64,000 nucleotides of DNA from Paenalcaligenes hominis_A (GTDB lineage: Bacteria > Pseudomonadota > Gammaproteobacteria > Burkholderiales > Burkholderiaceae_B), in assembly GCF_041359055.1 (NCBI RefSeq), contig NZ_JBGJKZ010000003.1:496001-560000 (forward strand), given 5' to 3'. Below are positions 1-8,506 of the stretch, piece by piece; position 1 is the first letter of the stretch; each line of letters begins with the position of its first letter. The notes below the pieces were generated by a model that saw only the letters and a list, made by a program, of their open reading frames with translations, was not told where the DNA came from and ran no database searches. The translations under genes and the position numbers were made by a program.

Positions 1-432
1 AGCAGAGCGTAGTTGCTTAACTGCCATGGTTTGAAGTGCTTCAAAAATACGAATTGTGGTGTTGGGGAACTCTCTTCTAAAGTTACGAATAGCTCTAGGA
101 GCGATTTGAATAGCGGCAGCAGGAGAAACGGAAATTTGTACATGACTATCAAGCTCGCCACGCATTTGTTTAATTTCAGAAACAGCTGATTCAACCTCAT
201 TAAGAATAGTAATACTGCGCTCTTGAAACGCTCGGCCGAAGTCTGTGAGCTCAATACCTTTGGTACCACGCGTAAAAAGCGAAACACCTAAATCATCCTC
301 TAGCCCTTTTAACGCCTTAGAAATCGCTGGTTGAGTTAAGTTCAAACGGCGTGCTGCAGCCCGAATGCTACCCGCCTCAACAGTAGCTAGGAATGTGCGT
401 ATTGCTTGAAATTTTAGGTTTATTGGATTCAT
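1..432 (-). CDS. LysR-family transcriptional regulator, N-terminal part (cut by window start)
   Basis: Reading the minus strand from an ATG at 432-430 gives 144 uninterrupted codons that run off the window start. Residues about 5-65 form a LysR-type winged helix-turn-helix, with the family pattern AARRLNLTQPAISKALKGLE followed by LGVSLFTR. The start of the effector-binding domain follows (residues about 90 onward, HVQISVSPAAA). A full LysR protein is about 300 residues, so roughly half is missing. It lies 41 bp downstream of the next LysR gene on the same strand. The effector and targets cannot be told from the fragment. Confidence 0.9.
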   Translation of the reverse strand, partial: MNPINLKFQAIRTFLATVEAGSIRAAARRLNLTQPAISKALKGLEDDLGVSLFTRGTKGIELTDFGRAFQERSITILNEVESAVSEIKQMRGELDSHVQISVSPAAAIQIAPRAIRNFRREFPNTTIRIFEALQTMAVKQLRSA

Positions 433-473
433 AACGGAGTTATCAAATAGAGGGCTAAGCGTGGTGAAGCTGA

Positions 474-1358
474 TTAGGTACTCAAACCCAACACCCACTC
501 CTTAAACGCCACCAATGCAGGTAGGGTGGCGTGTTGGGGTGGGTAGACCAAGTAATAGCTGCGTTGGCTTTGTCGGGGTGTGCCTATAGCCAGCAGCTCG
601 CCTCGAGCAATGTCATCTTTAACTAAAATATGCGGTACTAGGCCAACGCCTAAACCGGCATGGACGGCTTGCGTCAGGTGCGAGGTCAGCTCAAAACTGG
701 GGCCTGGGCCCATGGTGTTCGGATCAAGCCCGTTGTACAAAAACCAGTCGTGCCAGGCTTCGGGGTTGCTGGCTACGGTCAATAGACTTTGTTGTGCTAC
801 CCATTCAACTGACAGTTCATGGGGTTGGGCTTTGTCAGGGCTAACAATAGCAATTAGCTGCTCGTTTTGAATGGGGTGAGCAATCAAATTAGGCCAATTG
901 CCCGAGCCTACTGTAATGGCCGCATCAATTTCCTGATCACTAAAATCCACTGGTCCAATACGTGAATGAATATGCAGGGTGATGTGTGCGTTGTGTGCAT
1001 AAAAATCATGCAAGCTAGGCAGTAGCCATTTTGAACCAAAAGTGGGTAGGGTGGCTAAATGCAAGGTGTGATCTCGTGTCTCCGAGGTAATTGCTTGCAG
1101 ACTAGCTCGTCGAATACTTGCCAACGCTTCTTTGATTTCCCCGTAGTATTTGCGTCCGGCAGGTGTTAGCTCGACTTGGCGGCCCACCCGTTGAAAAAGC
1201 TTAATACCTAGATGACGCTCGAGGTGTTGGATTTGTTTGCTGATGGCGCTTTGCGTTAGAAATAGTTCTTGGGCCGCCAAGGTATAGCTTTCATGCTTTG
1301 CGGCGGCCTCGAAGGCCACCAGCAAAGGCATAGAAGGGGTTAGTTGGCGTAGATTCAT
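474..1358 (-). CDS. LysR-family regulator, GcvA-like
   Basis: This is a complete 294-residue LysR regulator. An N-terminal helix-turn-helix (residues about 8-66, with SYTLAAQELFLTQSAISKQI) is followed by a substrate-binding-like effector domain. The start PSMPLLVAFEAAAKHESYTLAA and the effector-domain segment TLPTFGSKWLLPSL are typical of the GcvA/AmpR-like branch, which usually controls nearby amino-acid or organic-acid genes. It lies 52 bp downstream of mgtE on the same strand, so it may be read from the prpF-mgtE transcript or from its own promoter. Regulation of prpF or the aconitase gene is possible but not shown by the sequence. Confidence 0.88.
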   Translation of the reverse strand: MNLRQLTPSMPLLVAFEAAAKHESYTLAAQELFLTQSAISKQIQHLERHLGIKLFQRVGRQVELTPAGRKYYGEIKEALASIRRASLQAITSETRDHTLHLATLPTFGSKWLLPSLHDFYAHNAHITLHIHSRIGPVDFSDQEIDAAITVGSGNWPNLIAHPIQNEQLIAIVSPDKAQPHELSVEWVAQQSLLTVASNPEAWHDWFLYNGLDPNTMGPGPSFELTSHLTQAVHAGLGVGLVPHILVKDDIARGELLAIGTPRQSQRSYYLVYPPQHATLPALVAFKEWVLGLST

Positions 1359-1410
1359 AACCGTTTACTAAAGTGCGCGTAAAGCCTCGTTGTTTAGGGC
1401 GGGGCAAATG

Positions 1411-2745
1411 TCAAAGAATCGTGCCTGTTAATATCAACGCGGCCACCGAGAAATAAATGACCAGCCCCAGTACGTCGACCAGTGTTGCCACCAAGGGGGC
1501 AGAGGCACTGGCTGGGTCAAAGTTAAATCGTTGCAACAGAAAGGGCAGCATCGAACCCAGACTAGAACCAAAACAGACAATACCAATTAACGAGGCCCAA
1601 ATGGTAAAGCCCAGCAGCATATAGTGTTCGCCGTAGTCATAAATGCCCAGATGCTGCCATACAAAAATACGCAAAAAACCAATAGCGCCTAAACCAGTAC
1701 CCAAGATAATGCCGGTGGGGAATTCACGTAATATGACTCGCCACCAATCTTTTAATTTCACCTCGCCCAATGCTAAACCGCGAATTAAAAGCGATGTGGC
1801 CTGAGAGCCCGAGTTACCACCCGAGCTCATAATCAATGGAATAAACATAGCCAGTACCACGGCTTTTTCTAGTTCCATTTCATAAAATTGCATGGCACTA
1901 GCGGTAAGCATCTCACCCAAAAACAAGATAGCTAACCAGCCCCCGCGCTTGCGCACCATGGTGCCAAAGCTGGCATCTAAATACGGTTTACCAATGTGCT
2001 CACCACCCCCAAAGCGGCCAATATCCTCGGCGGCTTCTTCCATGAGGGCATCAATCACATCATCCACTGTGACAATGCCGACCACATGTTGGGCGTCATC
2101 AACCACCGGCAACGCTAAAAAGTCGTGGCGTCGAATAAGACGCGCCACTTCTTCGCGATCGGTATAGGGGTCAACCATAATGGGCGTTTGCCCCGTCCAC
2201 AGTTCGGTTAAAGGTTGTTCAGCATTTGCTATGACCAACTGACGCAAGGGCAATACAAACTGCAGTTGGTTATAGGCATCGACCACATAAATGGCATAAA
2301 CCGTCTCACGAGTGCTCTCGACTTCGCGGATATGCTGCAAAGTTTGTGCTACGGTCCAGCTCATAGGGGCCTGAATAAACTCGGTGGTCATGATGCTGCC
2401 CGCTGTGCCTTGTGGGTAGCTCATCAAACGCAAAATCGAGGCTTTACTAGATGGACTAAGTAAAGCTAAACCTTGTTGCTGCACATGCGGATTAAAGCCG
2501 GTCATTAAGTCGGCCATACGGTCTTCAGCAAGACTATCCAGCACATCAGCACGACCATTGCTAATCAATAACAAAGTAATGTCGTGACTGTGTTTAAGCT
2601 CGGGGCTTTCTAGCAGGTTGATCAGCGTTTCTGTATCCAGTTGTGCAACCAGTTTCAGCGCTTCTGCGCTTTTCAATTGGTTTAAATAACTGACAGCATC
2701 AGCGACGTGATCAAAAGATTGTAATTTTTTTATAGATGCGAACAT
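1411..2745 (-). CDS. mgtE: MgtE-type magnesium transporter
   Basis: This 444-residue protein has the MgtE architecture. An N-terminal MgtE_N helical superhelix (residues about 1-110) is followed by a CBS pair (about 120-245, with LALPVVDDAQHVVGIVTVDD). A C-terminal five-helix pore domain (about 270-444) carries the family signature around MSSGGNSGSQATSLLIRGLA. The family forms Mg2+-gated inner-membrane Mg2+ channels in which the cytosolic domains sense Mg2+. The start codon lies inside the end of prpF (16 bp overlap), implying co-transcription and perhaps translational coupling. The start is supported by the MgtE_N domain beginning at once. The metabolic link between Mg2+ uptake and PrpF is unclear. 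Confidence 0.93.
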   Translation of the reverse strand: MFASIKKLQSFDHVADAVSYLNQLKSAEALKLVAQLDTETLINLLESPELKHSHDITLLLISNGRADVLDSLAEDRMADLMTGFNPHVQQQGLALLSPSSKASILRLMSYPQGTAGSIMTTEFIQAPMSWTVAQTLQHIREVESTRETVYAIYVVDAYNQLQFVLPLRQLVIANAEQPLTELWTGQTPIMVDPYTDREEVARLIRRHDFLALPVVDDAQHVVGIVTVDDVIDALMEEAAEDIGRFGGGEHIGKPYLDASFGTMVRKRGGWLAILFLGEMLTASAMQFYEMELEKAVVLAMFIPLIMSSGGNSGSQATSLLIRGLALGEVKLKDWWRVILREFPTGIILGTGLGAIGFLRIFVWQHLGIYDYGEHYMLLGFTIWASLIGIVCFGSSLGSMLPFLLQRFNFDPASASAPLVATLVDVLGLVIYFSVAALILTGTIL

Positions 2746-3902
2746 GGTTTGATATCGTCCTTGTTAATCCAAACGCGTCCTTCGAATAGACGGTTAGCGG
2801 TGCGATAAAAAGCGCCTGAGTGAGCGTGCCAGTATCCGTGATCTTGGTGGACAGCGGCATCTACCGTGAGCACCCCAGAGGGCATGCCCAATCGTAAGGC
2901 CGCATCGGGGCGTACCTCGGGTCGTAATAAATCGGCCACAACGGTGCCGGTAATGCGTGCTGCCACAGCAGTACACAGCGATACAGTAAGGGGCAAAGCA
3001 CGGTGCGGCTGCCCACTGGAAATCACCCGCGCTACCAAATCAATAGCCGAGGCAGGAATAAGCTCGCCAGACAGGGTGGGGTTATCTTGGGGCGCGCTAA
3101 CAAAAGCCACAAAAGGCACTAGGGTAACGGTTTTGGCTGTTTCTAAATCGGGAGTAATGCCCATGGCAACCGAAGCGTGGATACGGATGAGCTCTAACTT
3201 GGCTAATACTTCTGGTTGTTGCTCTAGCTCGTCAGGTAGCTCAAGCCCCGTCAAACCGATATCGGCAGCTCGCACAAACACTGCCGCATTGGCGGCGTCC
3301 ACCATTGAAACTTCTAGATCGCCAAGCTCAGGAATAGAAAGGGTGTTTTTGACCTGACCTGTGGGCAGAAGCTGACCCGTGGTGGCACCACCCGGTTCAA
3401 TGAACTCAAGCTTAATCGGTGAACCCGTACCGCCCACCCCAGGAATACTGAGCTCTCCGGCGTATTGAGTCTGCCCATTGGGGGTAGCAAAAGTGCTATG
3501 AATGATTTTTTTAGTGTTGGTGTTGTAAATGCGTACGGTAGTGGTGTCGCCTTGGGCGGCAACCAGCCCTTGGTCAATCGCGAATGGCCCCACGGCCGAG
3601 CTCATGTTGCCGCAGTTACCTTGGTAGCTGACCTTGTGCTCTTTAATGGCGACCTGACCAAAGGTGTAGTCCACATCGGCATCGGGGTGCGAAGACGGCC
3701 CCACAATACACACTTTGGAGAGCGACGATATGCCACCGCCCATACCATTTAACTGCCTTCCATAGGGGTCGGGGGTGCCCATCGCTGCACAAAAGAGCGG
3801 GTCCCATTCCTCGCGTTGACTGGGCAAGCTTTTAGGTTGGATCATTAACGCTTTGCTTGTACCCCCACGCATGAACACAGCATCGATAGAAATTTGGGAC
3901 AT
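2730..3902 (-). CDS. prpF: PrpF-family 2-methylaconitate cis-trans isomerase
   Basis: This 390-residue protein opens with the PrpF signature FMRGGTSKALM and continues with LNGMGGGISSLSKVCIVGPS and YQGNCGNMSSAVGPFAIDQG, all typical of PrpF (diaminopimelate-epimerase fold). PrpF isomerises 2-methylaconitate so that AcnD-type methylcitrate dehydration yields a usable isomer in the 2-methylcitrate cycle. Related proteins act as 4-oxalomesaconate tautomerases. The gene is divergent from the aconitase-family gene at 4016, with a 113 bp shared promoter region, and its end overlaps mgtE. prpB and prpC are not present here, so the exact substrate is inferred from the AcnD-like neighbour. Confidence 0.9.
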   Translation of the reverse strand: MSQISIDAVFMRGGTSKALMIQPKSLPSQREEWDPLFCAAMGTPDPYGRQLNGMGGGISSLSKVCIVGPSSHPDADVDYTFGQVAIKEHKVSYQGNCGNMSSAVGPFAIDQGLVAAQGDTTTVRIYNTNTKKIIHSTFATPNGQTQYAGELSIPGVGGTGSPIKLEFIEPGGATTGQLLPTGQVKNTLSIPELGDLEVSMVDAANAAVFVRAADIGLTGLELPDELEQQPEVLAKLELIRIHASVAMGITPDLETAKTVTLVPFVAFVSAPQDNPTLSGELIPASAIDLVARVISSGQPHRALPLTVSLCTAVAARITGTVVADLLRPEVRPDAALRLGMPSGVLTVDAAVHQDHGYWHAHSGAFYRTANRLFEGRVWINKDDIKPCSHL

Positions 3903-4015
3903 GGGTCTCTCCTTTGGTAAAGTGTCTTCATTATATGAATTGTATTCAAGTCAGAGGGTAAAACACAGTGAATTACCTAGAACTGTCAATTTTCATTCTT
4001 TAGAGAGCGTACTCC
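3903..4015. promoter_or_regulatory. Divergent promoter region between prpF and the aconitase gene
   Basis: This is a 113 bp intergenic region between two divergently read genes, so both promoters must lie here unless transcripts start elsewhere. It is AT-rich compared with the genes. No convincing operator palindrome was picked out by eye. Confidence 0.5.
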
Positions 4016-6664
4016 ATGCAGCCACAGTCAACGTATCCTCAGTTGCACATTAACGGTAAAGCGTACTCCTACGCCCCCATTCATTCCATTGAACAGCTTC
4101 ATACCTTGCCTTTTTCATTACGCATTTTATTAGAAAGCGTTGTGCGGCATGGATTACGCACGGGTGACATCGCTCAGGCAGAGTTCGATGCCATTATGCA
4201 GCGCCAAGTGGATGCGGGCATTAGCTTTTACCCAGCGCGTGTGTTTGGTCATGATATTTTGGGCTTGGTGATGCTCTTGGATATGGTAGCCATGCGCGAG
4301 GCCGTACACGAGGCCGGAGGCGATGCCTCGCAGGTACGTCCTACCGTAGCAACCGATGTGGTCATCGACCACTCATTACAAGTCGACAGTTGGGCTAACC
4401 CTTTGGCGGCAGAAATCAACCTGCGGCGTGAATTCGAGCGCAACGGCGAACGTTTTGAGTTTTTACGTTGGTGTGGGGCGAACTTTGACGGGGTCAGCGT
4501 GATCCCACCTGGCAAAGGCATTATGCACCAGTTGCATCTAGAGCATTTGGGGCAAGTGGTGTGGCACGATGATAAAAATGCCGACACGGCGTGGCTGTAT
4601 CCCGATAGTTGTGTGGGCACCGACAGTCATACACCCATGGTAAATGGCATTGGCATTTTAGCGTGGGGCGTAGGCGGTATCGAGGCCGAAGCCGTCATGG
4701 TGGGCCTGCCAGTTAGCATGCCTTTGCCCGAGGTGGTGGGGGTGCAACTAAAAGGTAAATTGCGCGATGGCGTACTGCCCACCGACTTGGTGCTAGTGAT
4801 CACAGAAAAACTACGTGAATTAGGGGTAGTAGGCAAATTTATTGAGTTTTACGGCGAGGGCTTAGATCAGTTGTCTATTGGCGATCGCGGCATGATCGCT
4901 AACATGGCACCCGAGTACGGTGCCACCGTGGTGTTCTTTCCTACCGACCAACATACTTTGAATTACATGCACACCACCGGTCACAGCGCCGAGCAAATTG
5001 CGTTGGTCGAGCAGTACAACAAAGCACAACACCTTTGGCGCGATGCCAATACGCCCGACCCTGTGTTTGACAGCACGCTCAGCATCGATCTGGACACCAT
5101 TGTTCCCAGCCTGTCTGGCCCCAGCAACCCCGAAGACCGCTTTGACTTAGATCACTCCGTTATGGAGTTCGAGCATCACCACCAACGTATTGCCGGCCGT
5201 CCCGTCGATTTAGAACAAATTTATCCCGTTCAGGGCGAAGAGTTTGATCTACGTGATGGCGATGTGGTGATTGCCGCTATTACCTCTTGCACGAACACGG
5301 CCAACCCCACCAACATGATGGCTGCTGGTCTAGTAGCCAAAAAAGCCGTAGAAAAAGGGTTGTTTAGCAAACCGTGGGTGAAAACTTCCCTCGTGCCAGG
5401 TAGCCAAGTCACAGCAGATATCTTGCAAAAAGCGGGCCTACAAGACGCCTTGGATCAACTGGGCTTTAACGTAGCCGGTTTTGGTTGTACTACCTGTAAC
5501 GGCGGCTCGGGACCTTTACCGCCCGCCATTGCTAAAACCATTGCCGAACACGACGTGGTTACCACAGCTGTGTTGTCTGGGAACCGCAACTTTGATGGGC
5601 GTATTCACCCCAGCGTGCGTGCTAACTACTTAGCTTCCCCCGCTTTAGTGGTGGTTTACGCGATTGCCGGCTCCATGAATATTGATGTGGTACGTGACGC
5701 CTTAGGCAAAGACAAGCAAGGCAACCCCGTGTACTTGCGTGATATTTGGCCTAACGCCGCTGAAATTGCCGCCTTGGTCGGCACGGCTTACGACAGAGAG
5801 CTATTTATTCATCGCTACAGCGAGTTATACGATGGCGGGCCGCAATGGGATGCACTGGCCTCTGCGCCGGGGGCAACTTTTACTTGGAACCCTGACAGCA
5901 ATTACATTAAAAAACCACCCTATTTTGAAGGGCTTAGCCGTGAGCCATTAGCTACTAACGACCTCACACAGCTGCGCCCCCTAGTGATTTTGGGTGACTC
6001 CATCACCACTGACCATATTTCCCCTTCAGGAGCCATCAGCCTAGGAACGCCGGCAGCGGATTACCTCTTGGCGCATGGAGTAGAACAAAAGGATTTCAAC
6101 AACTACACCACACGCCGAGCCAACCATGAAATCGTGATGCGCGCGACTTTTGCCAATATTCGTCTACGCAACAAAATGACCCCAGGCATCGAGGGAGGCA
6201 TCACCCGTTTAATGCCTGAAGGCAAACAAATGCGCGTTTTTGATGCAGCCGAAGTCTACCTAGAGCGCAAACAAGACTTAATCATCCTCGCCGGTAAAAA
6301 CTACGGCTGTGGTTCTTCCCGTGACTCCGCTGCCAAAGGAGTCGCCTTGTTGGGCGTGAAAGCCGTTGTCGCTGAAAGCTTTGAGCGCATTCACCGCACT
6401 AACCTGGTGGGCATGGGAGTATTGCCGTTGCAGTTTAAAGAGGGCACTGAAATTGATGACTTAGATCTAGATGGCTCCGAAGTTTTTGATGTGATCGGAT
6501 TGGAGGGTGATTTAGGCGTGCATTCCGAGGTGGAGCTACGAGTGCATCGATTGGACGGCTCAGTGTTTTCTGTGCCGCTAGTGGCGCGTTTAGACACAGT
6601 AGAGGATGTGGAGTACTGGAAGCACGGCGGTATTCTGCCGCGTGTTTGGCGTAGTTATTTGTGA
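4016..6664 (+). CDS. acnD: Aconitase-family hydratase, probably AcnD-type 2-methylcitrate dehydratase
   Basis: This 882-residue protein has the full aconitase layout: three N-terminal domains (about 1-560), a linker, and a C-terminal swivel domain (about 660-870, with GKNYGCGSSRDSAAKG). The three [4Fe-4S] ligands are visible: Cys425 in ITSCTNTANP, and Cys491 and Cys494 in GFGCTTCNGG. The CTTCNG form and VLSGNRNFDGRIHP resemble AcnD more than classical AcnA (CTTCIGNSG, NFEGRVHP). The segment VYLRDIWPNAAEI is more AcnA-like. Divergent prpF is the strongest argument for 2-methylcitrate dehydration to 2-methyl-trans-aconitate. It could still be an ordinary cytoplasmic aconitase; the family is certain and the substrate inferred. 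Confidence 0.85.
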   Translation: MQPQSTYPQLHINGKAYSYAPIHSIEQLHTLPFSLRILLESVVRHGLRTGDIAQAEFDAIMQRQVDAGISFYPARVFGHDILGLVMLLDMVAMREAVHEAGGDASQVRPTVATDVVIDHSLQVDSWANPLAAEINLRREFERNGERFEFLRWCGANFDGVSVIPPGKGIMHQLHLEHLGQVVWHDDKNADTAWLYPDSCVGTDSHTPMVNGIGILAWGVGGIEAEAVMVGLPVSMPLPEVVGVQLKGKLRDGVLPTDLVLVITEKLRELGVVGKFIEFYGEGLDQLSIGDRGMIANMAPEYGATVVFFPTDQHTLNYMHTTGHSAEQIALVEQYNKAQHLWRDANTPDPVFDSTLSIDLDTIVPSLSGPSNPEDRFDLDHSVMEFEHHHQRIAGRPVDLEQIYPVQGEEFDLRDGDVVIAAITSCTNTANPTNMMAAGLVAKKAVEKGLFSKPWVKTSLVPGSQVTADILQKAGLQDALDQLGFNVAGFGCTTCNGGSGPLPPAIAKTIAEHDVVTTAVLSGNRNFDGRIHPSVRANYLASPALVVVYAIAGSMNIDVVRDALGKDKQGNPVYLRDIWPNAAEIAALVGTAYDRELFIHRYSELYDGGPQWDALASAPGATFTWNPDSNYIKKPPYFEGLSREPLATNDLTQLRPLVILGDSITTDHISPSGAISLGTPAADYLLAHGVEQKDFNNYTTRRANHEIVMRATFANIRLRNKMTPGIEGGITRLMPEGKQMRVFDAAEVYLERKQDLIILAGKNYGCGSSRDSAAKGVALLGVKAVVAESFERIHRTNLVGMGVLPLQFKEGTEIDDLDLDGSEVFDVIGLEGDLGVHSEVELRVHRLDGSVFSVPLVARLDTVEDVEYWKHGGILPRVWRSYL

Positions 6665-6685
6665 TGCTTTTCTGGGTGTATCGTG

Positions 6686-7284
6686 TACCTCACGCTGTCC
6701 GTCTCAGATAGCGCTCTCACATTTGTCTTTCTTTGGCAGGGTAGTATCCCTCACGCTGCCCGCCTCAGACAACACTCTCACTAGGCAGTGCTCGCTCACT
6801 GCGTTCGCTCCGCGCTGAACCGTTCGAGTGTTACTCTGAGACGGACTGAAGGGGGAGCAACTTGAATCAGAGCGTAACACCCGATAGCAAAGCCTTCATC
6901 CTTAGCCTGTGCGTCATGAACAACGATGAGCGATTCAGCGCGGAGCGAGCGCAGCGAGCGAGCACTGCCAAGCGAATCGGTGATCATGAAAGCACAGAAC
7001 AAAACAGAATAGCCATCTGCTAAACGCAAAACAAAACTATCCAAGGAAAGCACAAAACAAATCAGGCCTGTAAACGATCAACAGCAAGTACCCAGCCACC
7101 CTCAGTCTGATACATTGCTAACCAGTACGTATCGTCCAGAGCCATAAGGAACGTGCTTCTAGATTTGGCAAGGTAGTATCCCTCACGCTGCCCGTCTCAG
7201 ACAACACTCTCACTAGGCAGTGCTCGCTCACTACGTTCGCTCCGCGCTGAACCGTTCGAGCGTTACTCTGAGACGGACTGAAGG
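6686..7284. repeat. Left repeat border of the restriction-modification cassette
   Basis: The gene-free stretch between the aconitase gene and the controller gene is almost entirely repeats. It holds hairpin-like units (about 6740-6853 and 7171-7284), each bounded by imperfect inverted repeats of CCGTCTCAGA type, around a 39 bp core. The core stands at 6784-6822 and 7216-7254 in one orientation and at 6931-6969 in the other. A degenerate half unit is at 6686-6720. The block from 6877 on recurs on the far side of the cassette. Short open frames here are by-products of the repeats, with near-identical copies at both borders. Confidence 0.85.
6877..7284. repeat. Direct repeat, left copy (about 400 bp)
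   Basis: Positions 6877-7170 match 10338-10631 almost base for base (constant offset 3461, one substitution noticed). The similarity continues with scattered changes to 7284, matching to about 10743. Two same-orientation copies bracket the restriction-modification genes, so homologous recombination between them would remove the whole cassette. Confidence 0.88.
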
Positions 7285-7344
7285 CCGAGGTTTGCCGCGC
7301 ACCGAGTCAGCATTAGACACGAAGAATGTGTGATATAAAAAGAT

Positions 7345-7368
7345 ACTTATAGTCCGTGTACTTATAGT
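7345..7368 (+). promoter_or_regulatory. Double C-box operator of the restriction-modification controller
   Basis: Two identical 9 bp palindromes ACTTATAGT stand at 7345-7353 and 7360-7368, separated by six bases (CCGTGT). This matches the known C-protein operator plan (ACT-N3-AGT twice, for dimer and tetramer binding) and closely resembles the published Esp1396I operator as remembered. The controller ATG is only 24 bp downstream, consistent with the leaderless, self-activating and self-limiting promoters of such systems. Confidence 0.85.
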
Positions 7369-7392
7369 TATCTTTAACGATCTAATACTCTG

Positions 7393-7635
7393 ATGACAAT
7401 AAACAAAGTATCCCCTGAAAATATTCAAGTGCGCTTCGGTGCGCGATTGCGCTATCTCCGCCTCAAAAGCGGGCTTTCACAAGAAGAGTTGGCCGATGCG
7501 AGTGGATTAGATCGCACTTACGTTGGGGGGATAGAGCGTGGTGAGCGCAACCCAAGTCTCAAAAATATAGCGCGTCTTGCAGAGGCTTTGAAAGTAACAC
7601 CGTCGGCATTTTTTGTTTGCGATGGTGAAGTCTAG
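7393..7635 (+). CDS. Restriction-modification controller (C) protein, XRE-type
   Basis: This 80-residue protein is essentially one lambda-repressor-like helix-turn-helix (residues about 14-72), with LSQEELADASGLDRTYVGGIERGERNPSL. LDRTY and GIERG are the usual contacts of C proteins. Its length is normal for the family (about 75-85). It lies directly after a double C-box and overlaps or abuts the nuclease gene, the classical C-R arrangement. The expected role is delayed activation of its own operon, so that methylation comes before cutting after entry into a new host, then repression at high dose. No good ribosome-binding site precedes the ATG, in line with a leaderless message. Confidence 0.9.
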   Translation: MTINKVSPENIQVRFGARLRYLRLKSGLSQEELADASGLDRTYVGGIERGERNPSLKNIARLAEALKVTPSAFFVCDGEV

Positions 7636-7636
7636 C

Positions 7637-8506
7637 ATGGTCGATTTTCTTAATAAAACGTCAATACTTAACGAGCTACACAAGAACTTGTTGAAACCTG
7701 TAGAGGCAATTGACGAACAAGAGCTAACTCCCCAGAGAAAGGCTAAGCTGGTAAATGCGCTGATTACTGCGGAGCGTAAGAGGCTTTTTTCCGAGATCTC
7801 GAGTATTAGTGTAGAGGAGAGGGGAAAGGCTGCTCTTATCCTACAGTATTGTGTAACGGTTGTGAGTCTTGAGTATAGACATTTAGTTTGGCCCTACGAG
7901 TATATGGCGTTTTCTCGTCGAGTCGGTGAGCTTTGGGAGGCGTTTTGCTGTAGTGCGTGGACTTATCCTGTTAAGTCCAATGTGGAAAGAATAAGCGCAC
8001 CAGCATTTTCTGAAGTTCGAAAGGTTCTTCTTGATCGAATAGTAGACAACATTGGCGCGCATGCCAAAAGCGACGAGATCATGAGTGATGTTTCCACTCT
8101 TCTTGAGATCATTGGCGATATTAATATGAAGGAGGATGAGGTCTTCACAAAAGATGGCATTCCGCATGTAATTGATTTTAAAAGCGGCTTTGGATCTAAT
8201 GAAAAAGGAAATATGCTCAGACTGTTAACAGTAGGTAGGGCGTATAAGATTTGGGACCACAATACCCAGTTGATGCTGCTTGTAAGACAAGATAAAAATA
8301 ACAATTACCTCGATGTTCTTCATCGTTCCAATTTATGGGCGGTCTACACTGGTATTGAGGCTTATAAGAAAATACATGAAATTACTGGATCAGATATAGA
8401 ATTTGTGCGTAACAATATAATTGATTGGAAGTCGGATCTTTCCAAGAAATTTTACACATATCTTAAAGCTCAGCCCACGGATCTGACTTCTTATCTTGCA
8501 TGGTAA
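7637..8506 (+). CDS. Probable type II restriction endonuclease
   Basis: This 289-residue protein has no family recognised outright. It lies between a C protein and a DNA methyltransferase, the standard place for the nuclease. From the ATG at 7637, an acidic pair at about residues 166-167 followed by IDFKSG (Asp180-x-Lys182) fits a PD-(D/E)xK active site. The chosen ATG has GGTGA seven bases upstream. Another in-frame ATG at 7622 would overlap the controller gene. Its end overlaps the convergent methyltransferase gene by 44 bp. Recognition sequence cannot be read from the protein; the Esp1396I-like operator only hints at that kind of system. Confidence 0.72.
   Translation: MVDFLNKTSILNELHKNLLKPVEAIDEQELTPQRKAKLVNALITAERKRLFSEISSISVEERGKAALILQYCVTVVSLEYRHLVWPYEYMAFSRRVGELWEAFCCSAWTYPVKSNVERISAPAFSEVRKVLLDRIVDNIGAHAKSDEIMSDVSTLLEIIGDINMKEDEVFTKDGIPHVIDFKSGFGSNEKGNMLRLLTVGRAYKIWDHNTQLMLLVRQDKNNNYLDVLHRSNLWAVYTGIEAYKKIHEITGSDIEFVRNNIIDWKSDLSKKFYTYLKAQPTDLTSYLAW

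Noticed and set aside
6796..7053. Open frame on the minus strand with a near-identical copy at 10269-10514
   Set aside because: It lies fully in the repeat borders, its codons follow the repeat motif, and no ribosome site or domain is seen. The likeness of the copies comes from DNA duplication.
6686..7284. Possible CRISPR-like repeats
   Set aside because: Repeat units are long, irregularly spaced, in both orientations and partly duplicated with their spacers. There is no short direct repeat with unique spacers and no cas gene.
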